Source: Rhizobium mesosinicum
Lineage (GTDB): Bacteria > Pseudomonadota > Alphaproteobacteria > Rhizobiales > Rhizobiaceae
Assembly (NCBI RefSeq): GCF_019511345.1
Contig: NZ_JAEUAK010000002.1
Span: forward strand, 620,001 to 684,000
Length of the DNA stretch: 64,000 nt
Direction of reading: 5' to 3'
The translations under genes were made by a program, and so were the position numbers. Shown here one piece after another: positions 58,128 to 64,000 of the stretch (position 1 is its first letter; the number at the start of each line of letters is the position of its first letter). Below the pieces are notes generated by a model. It searched no databases and was not told where the DNA came from. It worked only from the letters and a program-made list of their open reading frames with translations.

Positions 58128-58496
58128 TTATTTGTCCGGCTCACAAACACGCAGCCGATGCCCATCCGGGTCCAGCACGACGAAGGTCGGGCCGAAGTCG
58201 AGTTCGGTCAGATCCTGAGCGAAGGGCAGGCCGCGGCCGCGCCAGTCTTCATAGTGCCTCGCGACGGCATTTTCTCCATCGACCATGAAGGCGACCTCAC
58301 CGCGATTGCCGATGGCAGAGGGTTGCGGTTCGACGCTGCTGCGGCGCCAGAGGCCGAGGGTGAAGCCGCCGTCGAGCGGGAAGGCGACAAAATTCGGTGC
58401 CTCCACGGCCGGCTCGCGGCTCAGAATATTGCGATAGAAAGCGGCGCTTTCAGCGGGATCCTTGACATAGAGGATAATAAGATTGGGGCTGGCCAT
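58128..58496 (-). CDS. VOC-family (glyoxalase/bleomycin resistance-like) protein
   Basis: A 122-residue protein with two beta-alpha-beta-beta-beta modules: LIILYVKDPAESAAFYRNIL at the start and the second half WRGRGLPFAQDLTELDFGPTFVVLDPDGHRLRVCEP. The DPDGHRLRV ending is typical. The activity may be dioxygenase, isomerase or drug binding; metal ligands cannot be assigned with confidence. The start at 58496 follows TGGAGA. It is third in a minus-strand row after the WYL regulator and DUF1127 genes, which suggests control by the WYL protein. Confidence 0.85.
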   Translation of the reverse strand: MASPNLIILYVKDPAESAAFYRNILSREPAVEAPNFVAFPLDGGFTLGLWRRSSVEPQPSAIGNRGEVAFMVDGENAVARHYEDWRGRGLPFAQDLTELDFGPTFVVLDPDGHRLRVCEPDK

Positions 58497-58528
58497 TTCA
58501 GTTCTCCACGGGGTTGAATAATGCCCGG

Positions 58529-58565
58529 CCGAAAGCTGCTGCCATAAAATGGCAGCAGCTTTCGG
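58529..58565 (-). promoter_or_regulatory. perfect 17-base-pair hairpin between DUF1127 and VOC genes
   Basis: CCGAAAGCTGCTGCCAT-AAA-ATGGCAGCAGCTTTCGG. It lies in the minus-strand transcript between the DUF1127 stop and the VOC ribosome binding site. There is no T-run on either side, so it is more likely an mRNA processing or stabilising hairpin, or an extended operator, than a terminator. Confidence 0.6.
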
Positions 58566-58630
58566 AATGCAGCGCTGCAGACAGCGCCGCTTCGTTGCCG
58601 GGAGGAATATCGATGAGGCCGGCGTGCGGC

Positions 58631-58852
58631 TTAACGGAAGAGGTCGTCGCCGACGCGCCAATCCTGTCCGTCCATGATGCCGAGATCGCGCTTGCGCCAT
58701 TGCGGCATCGTCTCAAGATCAAGGCGCGGACGGCGTGACGATGCGACATCGAACCTGTCGGCAAACAGGCGCACGAGGCGCGAACGAAGGGTTTTTCCGG
58801 CTTCGACGGAAGTACGACGGCCGGCATATTGAACGACTTGAGGCATTCCCAT
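58631..58852 (-). CDS. DUF1127 (YjiS-like) small protein
   Basis: A 73-residue basic protein with the C-terminal DUF1127 pattern LDLETMPQWRKRDLGIMDG. AAGGAGT upstream supports ATG 58852. In Agrobacterium, short DUF1127 proteins are linked to RNA turnover and phosphate or stress physiology; a role here is not shown. It is between the WYL regulator and the VOC gene, behind an inverted repeat. Confidence 0.75.
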   Translation of the reverse strand: MGMPQVVQYAGRRTSVEAGKTLRSRLVRLFADRFDVASSRRPRLDLETMPQWRKRDLGIMDGQDWRVGDDLFR

Positions 58853-58895
58853 GATCAGTACTCCTTCCTGCTGGACTGGTACTGATAATAGCGCT

Positions 58896-58919
58896 TACTG
58901 CTGACAGTTTATGGCAGTA
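58896..58919. promoter_or_regulatory. putative WYL-regulator operator
   Basis: Inverted repeat TACTGC-N12-GCAGTA, three bases downstream of the WYL gene stop and about 45 bases before DUF1127. A further TACTGATAATAG-like copy lies just downstream in the same direction. The position suggests control of the DUF1127-VOC transcript. Confidence 0.5.
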
Positions 58920-58922
58920 GCG

Positions 58923-59615
58923 TTAGTGCTCGATCGGGGTATCCTGCGTGTCCCGCCATTCCTTCAGGAGAATGGTACGGCGACGCGGATACCGCGTGTC
59001 GTGGATCGTCATATCGATGATGCGATCGGTGCGGAAATGACGAAAATCCTGGCGTAGCTCGCACCAGGCCATGATGATGCGCACATGCTCGAAATAGCCG
59101 AGCGCGAACGGCCAGACACGGCGGCGGGAGATACGCCCCTGCTCATCGCCATAGTGCAGCTCAAGGATACGCTCCAGACGGATCGCCTTGCGGATGGCCG
59201 AAACATCCGCCTTGTCCTCATCCTGCCGTTTGCGACCGACAAAAAGTGTGGCCGAATCGACCATATCGCGCATATCGGGCGGTAGCACGGCGGCGATCTT
59301 TGCCAGCGCATCAGCGCCGGCATTGGCCAGGCGCGGCTCGGCGGCACGCGCCACCCAGCGGGAGCCAAGCACCAGGGCTTCCAGCTCTTCCTCGGAAAAC
59401 ATCATCGGCGGCAGCATGAAGCCGGGTTTCAGCACATAGCCTATGCCGGCCTCGCCCTCGATCATGGCGCCCTGCGCCTGAAGGCTCGCGATATCGCGGT
59501 AGAGCGTGCGAAGGCTGACACCCGTTTCCTCCGCCAACACGGTGCCGGTGACCGGTCGCCGATAGCGCCGGAGCGTCTGAAGCAGGGTCAGCAGCCGTTC
59601 GGAGCGGGCGACCAT
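58923..59615 (-). CDS. YafY-type transcriptional regulator with WYL domain
   Basis: A 230-residue regulator. The N-terminal HTH_11 winged helix is at 5-60 (RLLTLLQTLRRYRRPVTGTVLAEETGVSLRTLYRDIASLQAQG). The WYL domain is in the C-terminal half with LELHYGDEQGRISRRRVWPFALGYFEHVRIIMAWCELRQDFRHFR as consecutive strands, where the WYL triplet reads ...WCEL/RVWP. Such proteins sense ligands or nucleic acid. It begins 64 bases after nudC on the same strand and probably controls the genes that follow it. Confidence 0.88.
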   Translation of the reverse strand: MVARSERLLTLLQTLRRYRRPVTGTVLAEETGVSLRTLYRDIASLQAQGAMIEGEAGIGYVLKPGFMLPPMMFSEEELEALVLGSRWVARAAEPRLANAGADALAKIAAVLPPDMRDMVDSATLFVGRKRQDEDKADVSAIRKAIRLERILELHYGDEQGRISRRRVWPFALGYFEHVRIIMAWCELRQDFRHFRTDRIIDMTIHDTRYPRRRTILLKEWRDTQDTPIEH

Positions 59616-59679
59616 GATTATATCCTCATGCAGACAGGCCGGACCGGGTGATGGTCATCCGTGCGCTCCGACCCTTTGT

Positions 59680-60639
59680 TCAGCGTTTCCACTCGACCCA
59701 ATCGCGCATCAAACGATGGGCAATCGCGCCTCTCGGCGGCGGCGCCTTGCCGTTGACGCCGGGACGCTCCAGCATTTCAATGGTTTCCTCGCGGGTGAAC
59801 CAGCGGCAATCCTCAAGTTCAGCTTCGTCGCGATGGATATCGCGCGACTTCGCCTCGGCATAGCAGCCGATCATCAGCGAGTGCGGCATCGGCCAGGGCT
59901 GTGAGGCATGGTAGCGGATGCGGCCGGTCTTGATGCCCGATTCTTCCAGCGTCTCACGGCGAACGGCATTTTCGATTGTTTCGCCGGGCTCCAGGAAGCC
60001 CGCCAGACAGGAATACATGCCGGGCGCAAAATGCGGGCTGCGGCCGAGCAGGCAGAGATCACGCTCCTCATCGATCGTCAGCATGATGACGACGGGGTCG
60101 GTGCGGGGGAAGATCATGTGGTCGCAGGCGGTACAGACGCGCTTGTAACCGCCGATGCGGATTTCCATAACCGAGCCGCAGCGGCCACAAAACTGGTTGT
60201 CGCTGTTCCAGCGGATCAGGCTCGCAGCTTGCGAGAACTCGCCGAGCAGCATTTCATCGACAAGCTCGTCGCGGAAGAGCGAGCGGCCGTCGACCGGCTT
60301 GTACTGGCTCGCCATCTCCTCGACATCGATGCCGACGGGAACGGCAAGGCGCGGTTCGCCGGTCTTTCTATAGCCGAGCAGTACGGTTTCGTCCCAGTTC
60401 GGTTTCAGTTCCTGCAACTCGTAGCGGGCAAAGAGAGGATCGAGCACCTGGCCATCGTGCTTGAGCACCAGCTTATCCTTAGCGAAGGCGAAAATATGCG
60501 TACCTTCGCGGGCAAGTGCCTTTTCGACCGAGCCTTCATCGCGATGTTCGCTGTCACGGTTGAGGTCATTGGCGGCAAAAGCGGTGAGATTGCTGGGTTC
60601 CGGATGCGGCATATCCGAATCGAAAAGCGAATGGCTCAT
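59680..60639 (-). CDS. nudC: NAD(+) diphosphatase
   Basis: A 319-residue Nudix hydrolase that splits NADH or removes NAD caps from RNA. The zinc site is CGRCGS...CTACDHMIFPRTDP near residues 152-175. The Nudix box is GFLEPGETIENAVRRETLEESG near 220. The NudC-specific SQPWPMPHSLMIG motif, which selects for the NAD dinucleotide, is near 247. The start overlaps the HIT gene's stop by four bases (ATGA), indicating coupling of the two. Confidence 0.95.
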   Translation of the reverse strand: MSHSLFDSDMPHPEPSNLTAFAANDLNRDSEHRDEGSVEKALAREGTHIFAFAKDKLVLKHDGQVLDPLFARYELQELKPNWDETVLLGYRKTGEPRLAVPVGIDVEEMASQYKPVDGRSLFRDELVDEMLLGEFSQAASLIRWNSDNQFCGRCGSVMEIRIGGYKRVCTACDHMIFPRTDPVVIMLTIDEERDLCLLGRSPHFAPGMYSCLAGFLEPGETIENAVRRETLEESGIKTGRIRYHASQPWPMPHSLMIGCYAEAKSRDIHRDEAELEDCRWFTREETIEMLERPGVNGKAPPPRGAIAHRLMRDWVEWKR

Positions 60640-61061
60640 AGTGAAAGGGCTTCCCGCAGCTTTGCTATCAATTCGTTTCTTGCTGCGTCCCGGTAAGGCT
60701 CTGCTCTACCGAAGCCCCAGACAGGACCCGGCCAGTTCGCATCGCCTTCGGAACGCGCAATGACATGAACATGAAGCTGGCGGACGATATTGCCAAGAGC
60801 CCCTATATTGATTTTTGTGGCACCGGTGACCTTCTTGAGTGCGGCGGAGACGAGGTCGATTTCGAAGGTCAGCAGCACCTGATCAAGCGGCGTCAGCTCG
60901 AAGATCTCTGTAACATCCGCCCGGCGCGGCACCAGGATCAGCCAAGGCCAGCGGGCATCCTTCGACAGCCTGACATCGCACAGGCCTGCGACCATGATAC
61001 TGGTGCTGTCGCTTTCGAGCCTGCGGTCGAGCACGAAATTGCTCAAGGACATTCTCCTCAT
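60636..61061 (-). CDS. HIT-domain protein
   Basis: A 141-residue nucleotide hydrolase/transferase-fold protein. The core has LILVPRRADVTEIFELTPLD and the active-site segment VRQLHVHVIARSEGDANWPGP near residue 95. In that segment the first of the three HIT histidines is Gln (Q-L-H-V-H), a known variant. The start is uncertain: ATG 61061 and ATG 61052 flank an AGGAGA that is too close to the second. It is translationally coupled to nudC; a role in dinucleotide turnover with NudC is reasonable but inferred. Confidence 0.8.
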   Translation of the reverse strand: MRRMSLSNFVLDRRLESDSTSIMVAGLCDVRLSKDARWPWLILVPRRADVTEIFELTPLDQVLLTFEIDLVSAALKKVTGATKINIGALGNIVRQLHVHVIARSEGDANWPGPVWGFGRAEPYRDAARNELIAKLREALSL

Positions 61062-61098
61062 GTTTTCCAATGGACTAGCAGTTTTTTTGGAGCTTGGC

Positions 61099-61127
61099 TT
61101 GCTTTTGATGATGATTTTGCCGATATG
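61099..61127 (+). promoter_or_regulatory. promoter of SRP RNA
   Basis: TTGCTT at 61099-61104 and GATATG at 61122-61127 with a 17-base spacer. The predicted start is about 61135, the first base of the RNA helix. Confidence 0.6.
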
Positions 61128-61134
61128 TGCATCC

Positions 61135-61230
61135 GGGAGGTTGGTGGTGGACGAGCCACTCGCCAACCGGGTCAGGTCCGGAAGGAAGCAGCCCTAACGA
61201 GCCCGGCACGGGTCATCGTGCCAGCCTCCC
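61135..61230 (+). ncRNA. ffs: signal recognition particle RNA (4.5S type)
   Basis: About 96 bases. The terminal helix pairs GGGAGG...GCCAGCCTCCC. The strongly conserved domain IV loop GGTCAGGTCCGGAAGGAAGCAGCC is present at 61170-61193, where Ffh binds. It forms the SRP with Ffh for co-translational membrane targeting. It lies directly upstream of dnaX, the usual place in many bacteria. Confidence 0.93.
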
Positions 61231-61247
61231 ACCTTCTCTTCCAAGAA

Positions 61248-61263
61248 GCCCGAGCTTTCGGGC
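61248..61263 (+). terminator. weak hairpin after SRP RNA
   Basis: GCCCGA-GCTT-TCGGGC, 18 bases after the RNA and 12 before the dnaX start. No T-run follows, so it may process or only partly terminate the RNA, allowing read-through into dnaX. Confidence 0.4.
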
Positions 61264-61275
61264 GCTAGCAGGGCG

Positions 61276-63144
61276 ATGAGCGACACCGAGCGACAATCAC
61301 AGGATGCCGCCTCGACGGGCACCGGATACCGGGTGCTGGCACGCAAATACCGCCCCAAGGATTTCACGGACCTGATGGTCGGCCAGGAGCCGATGGTCCG
61401 CACGCTCACCAACGCCTTCGAAACAAGCCGCATCGCGCAGGCCTATATGCTGACCGGCGTGCGCGGAGTGGGCAAGACGACGACGGCGCGCATTCTGGCG
61501 CGGGCGCTGAACTACAAGACGGCCGAAATCGACAAGCCGACGATCGACCTTCGTGTGCCTGGCGAGCATTGCCAAGCGATCATGGAAGGCCGCCATGTCG
61601 ACGTGATCGAGATGGATGCCGCCTCGCATACCGGTATCGACGACATCAGAGAAATCATCGAGCAGGTGCGCTACCGGCCGGTTTCGGCGCGTTACAAGGT
61701 CTATATCATCGACGAAGTGCACATGCTGTCGACGCAGGCCTTCAACGGGTTGTTGAAGACGCTTGAGGAGCCGCCGGAGCATGTGAAGTTCATCTTCGCG
61801 ACGACGGAAATCCGCAAGGTTCCAATTACCGTTCTCTCGCGCTGCCAGCGCTTCGACCTGCGGCGTATCAGTGCTTCCGATCTCGTCGGCCTATTCTCAA
61901 CGATCGCCGCCAAGGAAGGCATCGAGGCGGAGCCTGACGCGCTTGCGATGATTGCGCGTGCTGCGGAAGGTTCGGCGCGCGACGGTCTGTCGCTGATGGA
62001 TCAGGCGATCGCCCATGGCGGCGGCGTGGTGCAGGCAGAAGCCGTGCGCGGCATGCTCGGCCTTGCCGACCGCGCCCGTATCGTCGACCTCTTCCAGCAT
62101 ATCGTGCGCGGGGATGTCGCAAGCGCGCTCAATGAATTCCAGAGCCAGTACGAAGCCGGCGCCAACCCTGTCGTGGTACTGACGGATCTTGCCGATTTCA
62201 CGCATCTGGTGACGCGGCTGAAATATGTGCCTGATGCCGCAAACGACCCCTCGCTCAGCGAAGTGGAGCGCACCAAGGCGGCGGAATTTGCGCAAGGTGT
62301 CGCGGTTACCACGCTTTCACGGATTTGGCAGATGCTGCTGAAGGGCATTCCAGAGACGGAAAACTCTTCGCGTACGGCGGGTGCGGCCGAGATGGTGCTT
62401 ATCCGGCTCGCGCACGCAGCACATCTGCCAGCGCCGGAGGATGCGGCACGGCGGCTTGCGGAATTTTCCAATGAAGGCGGCGCGCCACGTCCGTCCTCAC
62501 CTGCGCCTTCGGGTAGTGGCGGCAGCACACGTGTTCCCTACCAGACGAATGTGACGGCACGGTCTGCGGAGCCGGCACCGCGGCCACAGCCCGCGGGGCC
62601 AACCGCCATGCTGCGCGCCGTGCCCAATCCGGAGCCGCAGAGTATCGGCCGCGTTGAAACCAAGCCGTCAGAGGTGCCGAAGCCGGTCGTGCCGGTCAAT
62701 TCGATCGGCGATATCGTTGACCTCGCTGCCGAAAAGCGGGACGTCAAACTCAAGGCATTGGTGCGCAACTTCGTGCGACCCGTGCGTATCGAGCCCGGCC
62801 GGCTGGATGTGAACCTCACCGAGGGCGCACCGGGCACATTGCTTAACGAGCTTGCCGTCAAGCTCAAGGAATGGACCGGCATCCACTGGATCGTCAGCAC
62901 CAGCCGCGAAGAAGGCGGGCCGACGATGGTGGAGGCGGAAGCCAAGGCGCAGGAACAACGCGTCAGCGATGCCCGCCAGGATCCCGACGTTGCAGCGATC
63001 CTGGCGCAGTTTCCGGGCGCCAAGATCATCGACGTACGCGTACGGGCGCCGACGCCGGAGGAAGAGGCGGAGGAGGGCAGACCACCTGCCGCCGCCGAAT
63101 CCGAAGAGGGCGACATCTTGCCCGGCGACGACATAGAATTCTAG
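61276..63144 (+). CDS. dnaX: DNA polymerase III subunits gamma/tau
   Basis: A 622-residue clamp-loader subunit. The AAA+ domain is at 15-230 ([20 protein letters not shown] near 56, [35 protein letters not shown], sensor [11 protein letters not shown]). Domain III and a Pro/Ala-rich linker (400-480) follow. The tau tail (540-622) ends in an acidic segment. The zinc-binding module of E. coli DnaX is degenerate here: only one Cys (GEHCQAI) remains where four are expected. No slippery heptamer for a frameshifted gamma was noticed. Confidence 0.96.
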   Translation: MSDTERQSQDAASTGTGYRVLARKYRPKDFTDLMVGQEPMVRTLTNAFETSRIAQAYMLTGVRGVGKTTTARILARALNYKTAEIDKPTIDLRVPGEHCQAIMEGRHVDVIEMDAASHTGIDDIREIIEQVRYRPVSARYKVYIIDEVHMLSTQAFNGLLKTLEEPPEHVKFIFATTEIRKVPITVLSRCQRFDLRRISASDLVGLFSTIAAKEGIEAEPDALAMIARAAEGSARDGLSLMDQAIAHGGGVVQAEAVRGMLGLADRARIVDLFQHIVRGDVASALNEFQSQYEAGANPVVVLTDLADFTHLVTRLKYVPDAANDPSLSEVERTKAAEFAQGVAVTTLSRIWQMLLKGIPETENSSRTAGAAEMVLIRLAHAAHLPAPEDAARRLAEFSNEGGAPRPSSPAPSGSGGSTRVPYQTNVTARSAEPAPRPQPAGPTAMLRAVPNPEPQSIGRVETKPSEVPKPVVPVNSIGDIVDLAAEKRDVKLKALVRNFVRPVRIEPGRLDVNLTEGAPGTLLNELAVKLKEWTGIHWIVSTSREEGGPTMVEAEAKAQEQRVSDARQDPDVAAILAQFPGAKIIDVRVRAPTPEEEAEEGRPPAAAESEEGDILPGDDIEF

Positions 63145-63163
63145 TTTCAAGAAGGAGAAGACG

Positions 63164-63487
63164 ATGCGCGACATCATGGGCATGATGGGCAAAGTCAAAG
63201 AAATGCAGGCCAAGATGGAGCAGATGCAGGCTGAGATCGCCGAGCTGACTGCCGAAGGCAAGGCAGGCGGCGGGCTCGTCACCGTCATCATCTCCGGCAA
63301 GGGCGAGCTCAAGAGCCTGAAGATCGACCCCTCGCTCTTCAAGGAAGACGATGTCGAAATCCTCGAAGACCTGATCGTTGCCGCCCATAAGGACGCCAAG
63401 GACAAGGCGGAAGCCATCGCCGCCGAAAAGACCAAGGCGCTCACGGCCGGCCTGCCGATCCCGCCCGGCTTCAAGCTGCCGTTCTGA
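63164..63487 (+). CDS. ybaB: YbaB/EbfC nucleoid-associated protein
   Basis: A 107-residue DNA-binding protein. The N-terminal coiled helix ([23 protein letters not shown]) is followed by the strand block [22 protein letters not shown] and the C-terminal helices. It forms a dimer that coats DNA. It is 19 bases after dnaX with AAGGAGA, the conserved dnaX-ybaB order. In related genomes recR follows; here the next gene is a LysE exporter and recR, if present, lies beyond the window. Confidence 0.95.
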   Translation: MRDIMGMMGKVKEMQAKMEQMQAEIAELTAEGKAGGGLVTVIISGKGELKSLKIDPSLFKEDDVEILEDLIVAAHKDAKDKAEAIAAEKTKALTAGLPIPPGFKLPF

Positions 63488-63537
63488 TCTCGCCGATGGT
63501 TCCGGTAGTTGATTGATCCCGGAAGAGGAGACGGGAG

Positions 63538-64000
63538 ATGGTGACCTTGACGACGCTGCTGGTTTTTGCCGGCGCTCTTTTCATTGCAGCGGGAACACCC
63601 GGGCCGAGCGTTGCGGCGCTCGTTGCCCGCGTCATCTCGAAGGGCGCACGTGACGTGCTGCCTTTCCTGTTCGGTCTGTGGGCCGGGGATGCGATCTGGC
63701 TGACCTGCGCCATTGCCGGCCTCTCGGCAATCGCCGAAAGCTTCTACCACGTCTTTGTCGTCATCAAATGGCTCGGCGTGCTCTATCTTCTTTATCTCGC
63801 CTGGCGGATGTGGTTCGCCAGAGCCGATGTCGAGGAAGAGGATCTGCCACAGGAGCGTTCGCGTGGCCGGATGTTTTTCACCGGCCTGGCGATTGCGCTC
63901 GGCAATCCCAAGATCATGATGTTTTATGTGGCGCTTCTGCCTTCGATCATCGACATCCCTTCGGTGTCGCTTGCCGGCTGGGCCGAACTCGTCGTCACGC
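63538..64000 (+). CDS. LysE-family amino acid exporter, 3' end outside window
   Basis: 154 codons seen, C-terminus missing. It starts MVTLTTLLVFAGALFIAAGT after GAGGAGACGGGAG. The RhtB/LysE signature TPGPSVAALVAR is near residue 21, with further helices FLFGLWAGDAIWLTCAIAGL and VVIKWLGVLYLLYLAWRMW and the conserved ALGNPKIMMFYVALLP near 122. It should export an amino acid or related compound; the substrate is unknown. Confidence 0.88.
   Translation, partial: MVTLTTLLVFAGALFIAAGTPGPSVAALVARVISKGARDVLPFLFGLWAGDAIWLTCAIAGLSAIAESFYHVFVVIKWLGVLYLLYLAWRMWFARADVEEEDLPQERSRGRMFFTGLAIALGNPKIMMFYVALLPSIIDIPSVSLAGWAELVVT

Overview
The window is a chromosomal segment of an alphaproteobacterium of the Rhizobium/Agrobacterium group. 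The GC content is about 60%. Gene content and order fit the oriC-side chromosome of Rhizobium: dnaK-dnaJ, recF, polA beside a MarR regulator, a yejABEF transporter, a C-P lyase operon with two phnE genes, and the SRP RNA directly before dnaX. Palindromic intergenic elements of the rhizobial RIME type also occur. No rRNA, tRNA, CRISPR array, insertion sequence or prophage structural gene was seen. Species cannot be named from this alone.

Layout. 1-1.6 kb: edge of a probable integrated element (CHC2/Toprim primase-like fragment leaving the window, an inverted repeat pair, an excisionase-like HTH gene). 1.8-6.3 kb: a secreted protein, DUF72, pncB, a small membrane protein and a GhrA-like reductase. 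6.3-12.1 kb: yejABEF oligopeptide importer on the minus strand. 12.2-13.5 kb: TetR regulator divergent from a cysteine hydrolase, with a duplicated operator. 13.6-19.6 kb: mepA, mgsA, glk, an ABC exporter, dapB, gpmA. 19.8-32.8 kb: a full phosphonate (C-P lyase) region, with phnF divergent from phnGHIJKL, a left-handed beta-helix acetyltransferase, phnCDE1E2, a 2H phosphoesterase (DUF1045), phnM and phnN. 32.8-38.9 kb: grpB-like gene, an FtsK-type translocase lacking membrane segments, polA. 39-42 kb: a probable alpha-r7 sRNA, MarR, M20 peptidase and a probable 6S RNA. 42-51.6 kb: PBP1A, dnaK, dnaJ, small genes, an XRE regulator, recF, an E1-like enzyme and a GNAT. 51.6-58.1 kb: GyaR-like reductase, SH3 protein, adenosine kinase, AEC transporter, cytochrome c, kdsB, pheA. 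58.1-61.1 kb: VOC, DUF1127, WYL regulator, nudC and HIT on the minus strand. 61.1-64 kb: SRP RNA, dnaX, ybaB and the start of a LysE exporter.

The largest functional unit is the phosphonate region. PhnCDE1E2 import the substrate. PhnGHIJ with PhnKL and PhnM make and cleave the ribosyl-phosphonate. PhnN returns ribose bisphosphate to PRPP. No phnP was seen; the DUF1045 2H phosphoesterase is the obvious candidate for opening the cyclic phosphate. A perfect inverted repeat (likely PhnF operator) and a tandem TGTCAC motif with 11-base period (likely Pho box) lie between phnF and phnG. The most interesting uncharacterised signals are RNA and operator structures: a pseudoknot-capable dnaK leader, the rod-shaped 6S-like RNA followed by three minus-strand terminators, a three-hairpin RNA beside polA, and operator palindromes that sit on annotated start codons of two regulators.
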